In this document: piece after piece, positions 45,093 through 54,333 of the stretch | Numbering within the stretch: position 1 is the stretch's first letter | Layout of the letters: each line of letters opens with the position of its first letter | From: UBA6168 sp964573725 | Lineage (GTDB): Bacteria > Bacteroidota > Bacteroidia > Chitinophagales > Saprospiraceae | Assembly: GCA_964573725.1 (NCBI GenBank) | Contig: CAZNLJ010000014.1 | Coordinates: 1 to 64,000 of the forward strand | Direction: 5' to 3' | DNA: 64,000 bases | Translations under genes and position numbers: made by a program | Notes under the pieces: generated by a model | The model's database searches: none | What the model was told of the DNA's origin: nothing | What the model saw: only the letters and a program-made list of their open reading frames with translations

Positions 45093-48000
45093 ATGAAAAA
45101 TAAAACGAAACATACGGAAGTTTGGCTCGGCGTGGAACACCTGGAAAACGATCCCGGTTATCTCGCTTCCCTGCAACGCGAGTTCGAGGACAATCCCGCC
45201 CTCGCCCAGGAAGCGGCCCTGGAAACCGGGGCCTCCCGCCGCGATTTTCTCAAGTACCTGGGCTTCAGCCTGGGTGCGGCGACCGTTGCCGCGAGTTGCG
45301 ACATCCCGGTCAAGAAAGCCATTCCCTATGTCGTGAAACCGGATGAGATTGTCCCGGGTGTAGCCACCTACTACGCTTCCACCTTTCTCCAGGGCGGCGA
45401 TTATTGCCCTGTCCTGGTCAAGACCCGCGAAGGCCGCCCCATCAAAGTGGAAGGGAACACCCTCTCCGCCGTGACCCGTGGTGGTACCAGCGCCCGTGCC
45501 CAGGCCAGTGTCCTCAGCTTGTACGATACCAACCGATTCCAGGGTCCTTCGTCCCGGGACGGTCAGAAGTGGGCCAAAATCGAATGGTCGGCACTCGACG
45601 AAGCGCTGGCATCCAAACTGGCCGCCGCCCGCTCCATCCGCCTGGTCACCGGCACCCAGCTCAGCCCGACGGCCAAAGCCGCTATGGAGGCCTTCCTGAC
45701 CCGCTACCCCGCCGCCCGGGCCGTCACCTACGACCCCGTTTCCAGCGCGGCACTGCTGGATGCCAACGCCGCCAGCCTCGGGCGCCGGGAAGTTCCGGAT
45801 TACCACTTCGACAAGGCTTCCGTAATCGTCGGTTTCGGCGCCGATTTCCTGGGCACCTGGATCTCCCCGGTGGAATATGCCCGCCAATATGCGGCGAACC
45901 GCAAGATTGAGGATGTGCGCAACGCCTCCATGTCGCGTCATTACCAGGTGGAATCGGTAATGACCCTTACCGGATCGAATGCAGACCACCGGATCTTGGT
46001 GAAGCCTTCCGAAATGGGCGCCGCCATCGCCTCCTTGTACAATGCCCTGGCTGCCCTGGCCGGCGCCACGCCGGTCAATGCACCGGCCGTGTCCGACAAG
46101 GCAGGCAGCACCATGCGGAAAGTCGCCGCCGAACTTTGGTCGAACCGCGGCCAGTCCCTGGTCGTATCCGGCTCCAACAACTACGCCGAACAGCTGTTGG
46201 TCAACGCCATCAATGCGCTGCTCGACAACTACGGCAGGACCCTCTCCTTCGAGCGGGCTTCCCGGCAGCGACAAGGGGATGACAAGGCCGTCCGCCAACT
46301 GCTGGCCGAGATGCAGCAAGGCCTCGTGGATGTGCTGCTGGTCTGGGGTTGCAACCCGGCCTTCGACCTGCCGGACGCCGCCGTTTTCCAGGAAGCCATG
46401 GCCAAGGTGCCGACCAAGGTCTCCTTCAACGGGACCCCGGACGAAACCACCCTCGCCTGCGATTTCATCGCCCCCACCCACCACTGGCTGGAAAGCTGGG
46501 GGGATGCCGAAGCGAAGCAAGGCATCTACTCGTTGGTACAACCTACCATCGCGCCCCTGTTCAAGACCCGCCAGGCCGAGGAGACCCTCCTCCGCTGGGC
46601 CGGTGGCGAGGCGCTTGACCTCACCGCGGAACAACCCTACTACGAGTTTCTCAAGTCCACCTGGCAAGCCAAGGTGTTCCCGCAGCAAAAGGACTATGCC
46701 ACCTTCCAGGCTTTCTGGGACAATACCCTGCACGACGGTATCTTCGAAGCGCCCGCCGCACCGGCCCCGGTCCGGTTCGACGCCGATTTGGCCGCCGCAG
46801 CAGCCGGCATCTCCCAACCCGTGGACGGCTTGGAGATTTCCTTCTTCGAAACGGTCAACGTCGGCCACGGTCAATATGCCGACAACCCCTGGCTCCAGGA
46901 AATGCCGGATCCGATCAGCCGTTGCGTCTGGGGGAATTACCTGGCCATCCCGATCGAATTCGACGGCGACCGCCGCTTCGACGGGGTCGGGCCTTTCCGC
47001 GGCCTGAACAACAAGGAATTCTACAAGGAAGCCGACCGTATCAACCTGACGGTAAATGCCACCGAACAGGGAGTCACCTGTATCCGCCAGTTCGGCCACC
47101 ACAAGGAGGTCGTCGGTATGGCGCTCGGCTACGGCCGTCGGATCGCAGGCAAGTGCGGCGTAGCGGTCGGGGTGGACGTCTACCCCTGGCTCTCCGTCGA
47201 CAAGGACGGATACACCCAGTATTACGGGGCGGTCACCCAAGTCTCCGAAAAAACCGGTGTGGATGAGTACGCCAGCGTCCAATACCACCATACCATGGGC
47301 GTCACCGGCAAACTGAACGGACAGGAGGAAACCGTCAATGTGGATGAGGTCGCCATGATGACCATCGGCACCGGCTTCCAGGGCTCCCTGACGGAACGCT
47401 CCGTCATCCGCCGCGCCAATTTCAGCGACTTGTCCGCTTTCGTCGAGGAATTGCACGACGAACGCGCCCACCACGAGCATCTCAACCAACAGACCCTATA
47501 TCCTTACGATACCTTCACGGCGGAAAAATACAGCCAGGGACATCATTGGGGCCTTCACATCGACCTCAACGGCTGTATCGGATGCGGCGCCTGCCAAGTC
47601 GCCTGCCTCGCGGAAAACAACGTCCCCGTCGTCGGCAAACACGAGGTGTACCGCCATCATGAGATGACCTGGTTGCGGATCGACCGCTATTTCTACGGGG
47701 ATTACGAAAACCCCAACGTGGTCTACCAGCCCATGATGTGCCAACACTGCGACAACGCACCCTGCGAGAACGTCTGTCCGGTGTCCGCCACCAACCACAG
47801 CTCGGAGGGCCTCAACCAGATGGCTTACAACCGCTGCATCGGTACCCGCTATTGCGCCAACAACTGCCCCTACAAGGTACGCCGCTTCAACTGGTTGGAT
47901 TACACGACGGCCGACCTGTTCCCCGCGAACGAAGTGATCCAGACGGATACCGTCCCCTTCTATGCGGACAACCTGACGAGGATGGTGCTCAACCCCGATG

Positions 48001-48299
48001 TCACGGTACGAGTCCGGGGGGTCATGGAGAAGTGCAGCTTCTGCGTACAACGCATCCAGGAAGGTAAACTTACCGCCAAACGGGAAGGCCGCGCCCTCCG
48101 GGACGGTGACGTGAAATCGGCCTGCCAGACGGCCTGTCCCACCGGTGCCATCACCTTCGGTGACATCAACGACAAGGATTCGGCCATTCGCCGCAAATAC
48201 GGGAACCAACTGAATTACATCGTCCTGGAAGAGGTCAACACCCGACCCTCCGTCCAGTATACCGCCCGCATCACCAACCGGGAGGAAGCCTTGGGATAA
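45093..48299 (+). CDS. actB: Alternative complex III subunit ActB, iron-sulfur protein
   Basis: A 1068-residue fusion typical of ActB. After a 48-residue leader comes a twin-arginine motif ASRRDFLKYLG (Arg49, Arg50), so it is exported folded by Tat. The first 800 or so residues resemble a molybdopterin oxidoreductase but are thought not to bind the cofactor in this family. The last 240 form an NrfC-like ferredoxin domain with four cysteine clusters: CIGCGACQVAC (about residue 826), CQHCDNAPCENVC, CIGTRYCANNC, and CSFCVQR paired with CQTAC. It passes electrons between the quinol site at ActC and the hemes of ActA. It is co-transcribed with actA and actC. Confidence 0.96.
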   Translation: MKNKTKHTEVWLGVEHLENDPGYLASLQREFEDNPALAQEAALETGASRRDFLKYLGFSLGAATVAASCDIPVKKAIPYVVKPDEIVPGVATYYASTFLQGGDYCPVLVKTREGRPIKVEGNTLSAVTRGGTSARAQASVLSLYDTNRFQGPSSRDGQKWAKIEWSALDEALASKLAAARSIRLVTGTQLSPTAKAAMEAFLTRYPAARAVTYDPVSSAALLDANAASLGRREVPDYHFDKASVIVGFGADFLGTWISPVEYARQYAANRKIEDVRNASMSRHYQVESVMTLTGSNADHRILVKPSEMGAAIASLYNALAALAGATPVNAPAVSDKAGSTMRKVAAELWSNRGQSLVVSGSNNYAEQLLVNAINALLDNYGRTLSFERASRQRQGDDKAVRQLLAEMQQGLVDVLLVWGCNPAFDLPDAAVFQEAMAKVPTKVSFNGTPDETTLACDFIAPTHHWLESWGDAEAKQGIYSLVQPTIAPLFKTRQAEETLLRWAGGEALDLTAEQPYYEFLKSTWQAKVFPQQKDYATFQAFWDNTLHDGIFEAPAAPAPVRFDADLAAAAAGISQPVDGLEISFFETVNVGHGQYADNPWLQEMPDPISRCVWGNYLAIPIEFDGDRRFDGVGPFRGLNNKEFYKEADRINLTVNATEQGVTCIRQFGHHKEVVGMALGYGRRIAGKCGVAVGVDVYPWLSVDKDGYTQYYGAVTQVSEKTGVDEYASVQYHHTMGVTGKLNGQEETVNVDEVAMMTIGTGFQGSLTERSVIRRANFSDLSAFVEELHDERAHHEHLNQQTLYPYDTFTAEKYSQGHHWGLHIDLNGCIGCGACQVACLAENNVPVVGKHEVYRHHEMTWLRIDRYFYGDYENPNVVYQPMMCQHCDNAPCENVCPVSATNHSSEGLNQMAYNRCIGTRYCANNCPYKVRRFNWLDYTTADLFPANEVIQTDTVPFYADNLTRMVLNPDVTVRVRGVMEKCSFCVQRIQEGKLTAKREGRALRDGDVKSACQTACPTGAITFGDINDKDSAIRRKYGNQLNYIVLEEVNTRPSVQYTARITNREEALG

Positions 48300-48332
48300 A
48301 ACGGACGGCTGTTCCGGACTTTGATTCCCGCG

Positions 48333-48340
48333 TATCTTTG
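48333..48340 (+). promoter_or_regulatory. Possible internal -7 box ahead of actC
   Basis: TATCTTTG in the 65-base actB-actC gap fits TAnnTTTG and ends 24 bases ahead of the actC ATG. A TTTG at 48320-48323 is too close to serve as the -33 element. It could be a secondary promoter or chance. Confidence 0.3.
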
Positions 48341-48364
48341 AAACAGAAAATGATCAACTGAAAT

Positions 48365-49780
48365 ATGAGCGCATCTGTATCCCGCATCCGCGAACCGCTG
48401 GTGGAAGGCAACAAGACCTACCATCAGATCACCGAAGACCTGGTGGGACCCACCGAACAGGCTCCCAACCTGATGTGGACCGTCGCTTTCATGCTATCGG
48501 TCACCTTGTTCTCCTTCGGCGCGTTCTCCCTCCTTTGGACCTTTTACTTCGGTATCGGTTCCTGGAATGCCAACCGCACCATCGGTTGGGCCTACGACAT
48601 CACCAACTTCGTTTGGTGGATCGGTATCGGTCACGCCGGTACGTTGATTTCCGCCATTCTTCTTTTGTTCCGCCAGCGCTGGCGCACGGGTGTCAACCGG
48701 GCGGCGGAAGCCATGACCATCTTCGCGGTCATGTGCGCCGGCTTGTTCCCGGCGACACACACCGGCAGGCCTTGGTTCGACTTCTTCATGTTCCCTTATC
48801 CTAACACAAGGGGACCGCTGTGGGTGAATTTCAACTCCCCCTTGTTGTGGGACCTTTTCGCCATCTCCACCTATTTCACCGTATCGCTGCTGTTCTGGTA
48901 CACGGGTCTCGTACCCGACCTGGCCAGTGTGCGCGACCGCGCCAAAGGAATCCGTAAGAAATTTTACGCTTTCTTCTCCATGGGATGGACCGGTGCGGCC
49001 AAGCATTGGCAACGCCACGAATACCTGTCCCTCATCCTCGCGGGTATCTCCACCCCACTGGTACTTTCGGTTCACACCATCGTAAGCTTCGACTTCGCCA
49101 CCTCGGTCATTCCGGGCTGGCATACGACCATCTTCCCGCCCTACTTCGTCGCCGGTGCCATTTTCTCCGGATTCGCCATGGTACAGACGCTGATGGTCAT
49201 CACCCGCAAGTGTTTCCGCCTCGAGGAATACATTACCCTGAACCATATCGAGAGCATGAACAAGGTGATCCTGGTGACGGGCACCATGGTCGGCTCGGCC
49301 TATCTCATCGAGTTGTTCGTGGCCTGGTATTCCGGCTACGTGTACGAACAGTTCGCCTTCTACAACCGCGTACTCGGCCCCTACTATTGGTCCTACATCG
49401 GCATGATGGCCTGCAACCTGCTCTCGCCGCAGGTGTTCTGGTCCAAGAAAATCCGCCGCAGCGTGTGGTGGACCTTCTTCATGTCGATCTTCGTCAACAT
49501 CGGGATGTGGTTTGAACGTTTCGTGATCATCGCCACGACGCTGGCCCGGGACTACCTGCCTTCCAGCTGGAGTTACTACTGGCCCAGCTGGGTGGAAATC
49601 GGGATTTACGTCGGTACCATCGGCCTGTTTTTCACCCTGTACCTGATATTCGCCCGTGTAGCCCCGGTGGTGGCGGCCGCGGAGGTGAAAGCGATCCTGA
49701 AGAGTTACGGTAACCAGTACATCGGTAAGCCTGCCGCCCATCATGCACACGAAAAGGCTACGGAAACCGCGCATCATTGA
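48365..49780 (+). CDS. actC: Alternative complex III subunit ActC, NrfD-like quinol-binding membrane protein
   Basis: A 471-residue integral membrane protein of the NrfD/PsrC family with about ten hydrophobic helices, such as NLMWTVAFMLSVTLFSFGAF and IGHAGTLISAILLLF. Family landmarks are WWIGIGHAGTLISA, the LVLSVHTIVSFDFA helix and VFWSKKIRRSVWWTFF. It provides the menaquinol oxidation site and possibly part of a proton path. The basic histidine-rich tail (HHAHEKATETAHH) is cytoplasmic or periplasmic and its role is unknown. It lies 65 bases after actB and 80 before actD. Confidence 0.96.
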   Translation: MSASVSRIREPLVEGNKTYHQITEDLVGPTEQAPNLMWTVAFMLSVTLFSFGAFSLLWTFYFGIGSWNANRTIGWAYDITNFVWWIGIGHAGTLISAILLLFRQRWRTGVNRAAEAMTIFAVMCAGLFPATHTGRPWFDFFMFPYPNTRGPLWVNFNSPLLWDLFAISTYFTVSLLFWYTGLVPDLASVRDRAKGIRKKFYAFFSMGWTGAAKHWQRHEYLSLILAGISTPLVLSVHTIVSFDFATSVIPGWHTTIFPPYFVAGAIFSGFAMVQTLMVITRKCFRLEEYITLNHIESMNKVILVTGTMVGSAYLIELFVAWYSGYVYEQFAFYNRVLGPYYWSYIGMMACNLLSPQVFWSKKIRRSVWWTFFMSIFVNIGMWFERFVIIATTLARDYLPSSWSYYWPSWVEIGIYVGTIGLFFTLYLIFARVAPVVAAAEVKAILKSYGNQYIGKPAAHHAHEKATETAHH

Positions 49781-49860
49781 TCCCAAAGGCCCAACAGCCG
49801 GCCGGCCGCGGCGTCACACCGCGACCTGCAGGCCCTGGCAACAAAACCACTTTTCGCCTT

Positions 49861-50409
49861 ATGAATAGTCCACATAAAGAAGTATTGTTCGGTCTCTACA
49901 ACGATGAGGAAATCTTGTTGCAGGCCATCGGAAAAGCGAAAAAGCAACACCTCGACATCATGGACGTGTACTCCCCGTTTCCCATCCACGGGATGGATAC
50001 CGTCCTGGGCCTGGAGGAATCCCGGCTCCATGTCGTCGGGTTCATTTTCGGCATGACCGGGACGCTGACCGCCCTGATCGGCATGTCCTGGATTTTCGGC
50101 GGCAGCATGTTGTTCGAAGGGGACTGGCCGACTATCTTCGGGGGCAAACCGTACTGGTCCTTGCCTTCCTTCATTCCCATCACCTTTGAAATGACGGTAC
50201 TTTTTTGTGCCATCGGCATGGTGGTGGTCTTCTACATCATCTGTGGACTCGGGTTCGGGGTGAATAATCCGGTGCTCGACGACCGGATTACGGACGATAA
50301 GTTTTGCCTCGCTTTCCAGACCAATGGCAAATCCGGGGAGGACATCACGGCGATCCGTGCTTTCCTGCAGGAATCCGGTGCGGAGGAAGTGCACACCAAG
50401 ACCATCTGA
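49861..50409 (+). CDS. actD: Alternative complex III subunit ActD (DUF3341)
   Basis: A 182-residue protein of the DUF3341 family. I chose the ATG at 49861 (MNSPHKEVLFGLYNDEEILL) because the open frame upstream is not conserved in character. A soluble alpha/beta N-terminus carries MDVYSPFPIHGMD, the family hallmark, followed by two hydrophobic helices (HVVGFIFGMTGTLTALIGMSW and FEMTVLFCAIGMVVVFYIICG). It is a membrane subunit without cofactors. Its place between actC and actE is the standard order. Confidence 0.95.
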   Translation: MNSPHKEVLFGLYNDEEILLQAIGKAKKQHLDIMDVYSPFPIHGMDTVLGLEESRLHVVGFIFGMTGTLTALIGMSWIFGGSMLFEGDWPTIFGGKPYWSLPSFIPITFEMTVLFCAIGMVVVFYIICGLGFGVNNPVLDDRITDDKFCLAFQTNGKSGEDITAIRAFLQESGAEEVHTKTI

Positions 50410-50474
50410 ACCCGGTAGCCTACCCGGCTTGACCGGAGCGCTGACCTATTTTAACGGAAGAACAAGCGAATCTA

Positions 50475-51359
50475 ATGAAATCAACCAAGCGTATGATGGC
50501 GGGCCTTACCGCCGCCCTGGGAATCTTGAGCATGCATGCTTGCCAACAAGCCGGTAAGAACGCAACCGGCAGCGAGTTCATCCCGGACATGGCCCATTCC
50601 ATTGCCTACGAGGCCAATGTCCTGACGAATTACAGTTTGAATTCGTGGGACAAGGAAAGTGTCGTATCCCGCCGGGAACTCTCGGCTCCTCGCTTGCCCG
50701 TGAACGGTACCATCCCGCGTGGCTATGCGGCGGTCGCCGCCCACGATGGCGTCTTCCCCTCCGCGGAAGCAGCCGTCCGCTACACCATGGAGCGTGCCAC
50801 GATCGGCGGTGCCGGAGTTGCGTACACACCCAACGGGTCGACACCCTACTACTACCCGGATACGGAAGAAGGTCGGACGGCCGCAACGGAACAAATCCGC
50901 TACAATCCTTTCCCCATCACGGAGGATGGACTGACCCGCGGGAAAGAACTTTATGATGTGTTCTGCGGCATCTGCCACGGCGAAAAGGCGGATGGGGCCG
51001 GCTACCTGGTCCGGGACGACGGTGGGAAATACCCCGCCCAACCCGCCAATCTGGTCGATGAGCAATTCCTGAACGCTTCCAACGGAAGGTTCTACCATGC
51101 CGTCATCTATGGTAAGAACGCCATGGGGGGCTACGCGGACAAACTCTCCTATGAGGAGCGCTGGCAGGTCATCCACTACATCCGGTCGCTGCAAGCCAAG
51201 TCCCAGAAATTGCAGTACGACGAACAGGGCAATACGTTCCAGGCCGACTACGGTGTTGCGGCCGCCCTGCTCCCGAAACCGGAAGCGAACGCAGCACCCG
51301 AGACGACCGGTACGGAAGCACCCGGAACAGCCGAATCACACACAGGCGACGGTCATTGA
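50475..51359 (+). CDS. actE: Alternative complex III subunit ActE, monoheme cytochrome c lipoprotein
   Basis: A 294-residue protein with an N-terminal hydrophobic signal ending at Cys23 (LGILSMHAC), a plausible though not perfect lipobox. A single heme site CGICH (Cys164, Cys167, His168) sits in a typical class I cytochrome fold with a later Met ligand candidate in YGKNAMGGYADKLSYEERW. The C-terminal 50 residues are rich in Ala, Thr and Glu and probably flexible. It is thought to pass electrons from ActA hemes to the oxidase CuA centre. Confidence 0.95.
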   Translation: MKSTKRMMAGLTAALGILSMHACQQAGKNATGSEFIPDMAHSIAYEANVLTNYSLNSWDKESVVSRRELSAPRLPVNGTIPRGYAAVAAHDGVFPSAEAAVRYTMERATIGGAGVAYTPNGSTPYYYPDTEEGRTAATEQIRYNPFPITEDGLTRGKELYDVFCGICHGEKADGAGYLVRDDGGKYPAQPANLVDEQFLNASNGRFYHAVIYGKNAMGGYADKLSYEERWQVIHYIRSLQAKSQKLQYDEQGNTFQADYGVAAALLPKPEANAAPETTGTEAPGTAESHTGDGH

Positions 51360-51428
51360 CCCAAAGCCTGTCCGCTCAACCCACAACTATTCATCTAGGT
51401 AGCCAACACCTGATATAAATCCTGCAAA

Positions 51429-52736
51429 ATGAAGCAGTTCACTTTCGAAGCCACGCAAAAGAAAACGCTGGTGGGCCTGATGGCCCTCGGGTTGACCTGC
51501 CTGGTCCTTTCCTATTTCTCGGAACCGGCACAGATATCCGAGGCGGGCTTCCATTCCCGTTTTTGGTCGAACTTCCTGCACAATGCGGCCTTCTTTACGG
51601 GAATGGCCTTCATGATAACCTTTGTGTTGGCAGCCTTCACGACCGCTTATGCCGGTTGGCACGTCGTGTTCAAAAGAATTTGGGAAGCCTTTACGCTTTT
51701 CCTGTTGCCCGGCCTGGCTTTGCTGGCGATTGTGGGCATCGGCAACTACGCCCACCTGCACCACTTGTACCACTGGGCCGCAGAAGGGATCACCGACCCT
51801 GCAAACCCCGCCTATGATGAGGTCCTGGCCGGAAAATCCGGATTCCTCAACAACAATTGGTACCTGCTGGGCACAATCCTGCTCGGCGGCGGATGGACCT
51901 TCTTCGCGTACAAGTTCCGGGGCCTTTCCCTCCGGGAGGATACCGAAGGGCAAACCGCCTCCAACTTCTCCTTCCACCGCAAGACCCGGTTCTGGGCGGC
52001 GGTGTTCCTTCCCATCGCCGCATTCACCGGCCCCGCCATGGTTTGGCAATGGATCATGTCCGTGGATGCGCATTGGTACTCCACCCTCTTCGCCTGGTAT
52101 ACCATGGCGAGCTGGTTCCTGGGGGCCGCCTCCCTGACCATCATGCTGCTCATCTACCTCAAGTCCAAAGGATATTATGAGGAAGTGACCCGGGAACATC
52201 TCCACGACCTCGGCAAATACATGTTCGCATTCAGCATCTTCTGGACCTACTGCTGGTTTTCCCAGTACATGCTGATCTGGTACGGAAACGTCGGCGAGGA
52301 AACGATTTATTTCCGGGAAAGACTGGATAATTATCCGGTGCTGTTCTACGGAAATCTCGTCATCAACTTCGCGCTGCCCTTCCTGATCCTGATGCGCAAC
52401 ACCACCAAAAGGCGCTACGGAACCCTGATGTTCTCCGCTTTGCTGGTCTTCGTCGGCCACTGGATGGATTTCTTCCTGATGATCAAGCCGGGCGTACTGA
52501 TTACTGCCCAGGAATCCTTGCATCACGGGGCGGAAGGTGCCCACGGCCACGGTCATGGCACAGGATTCGTATCAGGTTTCACCATGCCCGGGCTGCTGGA
52601 ATTGGGTATTTTCCTGGGTTTCACCGCCCTGTTCATCTACTTTGTCTTCGCACAAATGGAAAAAGCGGCCCTGGTCCCGAAGAACGACCCGTACCTCGAC
52701 GAGAGCCTCCACCACGAGGTGCAACCGTACGAGTGA
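51429..52736 (+). CDS. actF: Alternative complex III subunit ActF, membrane protein
   Basis: A 435-residue integral membrane protein with about ten hydrophobic helices, starting with KKTLVGLMALGLTCLVLSYF. It resembles ActC at low level and belongs to the same NrfD-like superfamily; it has no cofactor motif. A histidine-rich loop (HHGAEGAHGHGHG, about residue 365) is notable and might bind metal or be part of a proton path. It closes the act group and is followed after 64 bases by the oxidase genes. Confidence 0.95.
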   Translation: MKQFTFEATQKKTLVGLMALGLTCLVLSYFSEPAQISEAGFHSRFWSNFLHNAAFFTGMAFMITFVLAAFTTAYAGWHVVFKRIWEAFTLFLLPGLALLAIVGIGNYAHLHHLYHWAAEGITDPANPAYDEVLAGKSGFLNNNWYLLGTILLGGGWTFFAYKFRGLSLREDTEGQTASNFSFHRKTRFWAAVFLPIAAFTGPAMVWQWIMSVDAHWYSTLFAWYTMASWFLGAASLTIMLLIYLKSKGYYEEVTREHLHDLGKYMFAFSIFWTYCWFSQYMLIWYGNVGEETIYFRERLDNYPVLFYGNLVINFALPFLILMRNTTKRRYGTLMFSALLVFVGHWMDFFLMIKPGVLITAQESLHHGAEGAHGHGHGTGFVSGFTMPGLLELGIFLGFTALFIYFVFAQMEKAALVPKNDPYLDESLHHEVQPYE

Positions 52737-52800
52737 ATGAACGAAGCCGACGCGCTTCCTTGTGCCCCTGGAAACCTATCAAACCTTTAACCTATTATCG

Positions 52801-54255
52801 ATGAGTACTGGATTAATTATCATTGGATGTTTGATTCTGATTGCCATCGTCGTCGTTCAGATCGGTAAGGTCACGGAACTGGCGGCCAAGATCCGCGGCG
52901 AAGAAGACGTACAATATGAATCCAACAAGCGCGGGGCACAGTTCATGTTGCTGTTCCTGGTCGGCTTTCTGGTATTCTGTATCTGGAGTGCCTGGCACTA
53001 CAAGAACTGGATGTTGGGATACGGCCCGCACGAGGCGGCTTCCGCCCATGGCGGGGAACTGGATGACATGTTCAACCTGACCCTGTTCTTCACCGGTATC
53101 GTTTTCGTCATCACCCATATCGCCCTGTTCTGGTTCGCCTATAAGTACCGGGGACGCAAGGGGGTCAAATCCGCCTTCATTTCGCACGACAACAACCTGG
53201 AGATCATCTGGACCGCAGTCCCGGCCGTCGTGATGTGCTTCCTGGTCATCCGCGGCCTGGTCGCCTGGAACGAAGTCATGGCGGATGTCAATGACCAGGA
53301 TGACTACATCGAAATCGAAGCCACCGGCCAACAGTTCCTCTGGAATCTCCGTTACCCGGGCACGGACGGCAAGTTGGGGACCCGGAACTTCAAACTGATC
53401 AAACCGGGCGAAAATCCCCTGGGCCAGGACTGGCTCGACGATAAGAACCTCGACGATTTCCACCCGTCGGAAATCGTTTTGCCCGTCGGGCATAAGGTCC
53501 GGGTCCGTATCACCGCCATGGATGTGCTGCACAACTTCTACCTGCCTCACTTCCGGGTCAAGATGGACGCAGTGCCCGGTATGCCGACTTACTTTGTCTT
53601 CACACCGGTCAAGACGACGGAGGAATACCGGCAGGAACTCCGCCAATACCCGGAATATCAACAACCTTCCGATCCCGAAGACCCCAACAGCGACCCGCTT
53701 TGGAAGACCTTCGAATATGAGCTGGCCTGCGCGGAGTTGTGCGGCAAGGGTCATTTCAGCATGCGCAAGATCGTCCGGATCGTATCGGAGGATGAATATG
53801 AAGCCTGGTTGTCCCAGCAGCAGTCCTACTACCTGACTTCCGTACGCGGCAAGGACTTCGACCCGCGCAAGGGGGAACTGTTGGAAACGGAAGCGGAAAC
53901 GATTAAACAAGAATTCGATTCCGCTGTTGAAAAGGCACTGTCCGGTACCGATGCCGGTTCCCGCGAAATCAGCCTGGACATGCTCACCTTCGAATCGGGT
54001 TCCAGCGAAATCGGTTCGGCGGCGGCCCAGACACTCGACCTGCTCACGGCAGCACTCAACCGGTATCCGAACATGACGGTTGCCGTGGACCTTCGCACAG
54101 GTTCCGATACCGATGCCTCGACGGCCTCGGCCAGGGCGGAAGCCGTCAATGCCTACCTGACGGGCAAAGGTATCGCCGCGGAACGTTTCACAACCGGCTC
54201 CGCCATGACTGCCCAGGCCGGCAATGATGCGATGCTGACGGTCAGGACCCGTTGA
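52801..54255 (+). CDS. ctaC: Cytochrome c oxidase subunit II with C-terminal OmpA-like extension
   Basis: A 484-residue subunit. The ATG at 52801 starts the first of three hydrophobic segments (LIIIGCLILIAIVVVQIG); the pair typical of subunit II follows. The CuA domain shows GQQFLWNLRYPG, His244 (VLHNFYLPHF), Cys310, Cys314, His318 and Met321 (CAELCGKGHFSM). An insert of about 35 residues lies between the first histidine and the CuA loop. From about residue 386 to the end there is an OmpA-like fold: SLDMLTFESGSSEIG, then YPNMTVAVDLRTGSD, then SARAEAVNAYLTGKGIAAERF. No heme motif is present. The OmpA-like part could bind peptidoglycan, but its HTD motif is altered. Confidence 0.94.
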   Translation: MSTGLIIIGCLILIAIVVVQIGKVTELAAKIRGEEDVQYESNKRGAQFMLLFLVGFLVFCIWSAWHYKNWMLGYGPHEAASAHGGELDDMFNLTLFFTGIVFVITHIALFWFAYKYRGRKGVKSAFISHDNNLEIIWTAVPAVVMCFLVIRGLVAWNEVMADVNDQDDYIEIEATGQQFLWNLRYPGTDGKLGTRNFKLIKPGENPLGQDWLDDKNLDDFHPSEIVLPVGHKVRVRITAMDVLHNFYLPHFRVKMDAVPGMPTYFVFTPVKTTEEYRQELRQYPEYQQPSDPEDPNSDPLWKTFEYELACAELCGKGHFSMRKIVRIVSEDEYEAWLSQQQSYYLTSVRGKDFDPRKGELLETEAETIKQEFDSAVEKALSGTDAGSREISLDMLTFESGSSEIGSAAAQTLDLLTAALNRYPNMTVAVDLRTGSDTDASTASARAEAVNAYLTGKGIAAERFTTGSAMTAQAGNDAMLTVRTR

Positions 54256-54333
54256 TCCGGGCGGCCCCAGGGTTCCCACATGTAGTTTCGTCAATTCGTA
54301 CTTAAGTCAACAACGAGTATAAAACCTAATATC

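Noticed and set aside
45075..47489. An 804-codon open frame on the minus strand
   Set aside because: It is antisense to actB, which is unmistakable on the plus strand; the reverse frame has no recognisable motif.
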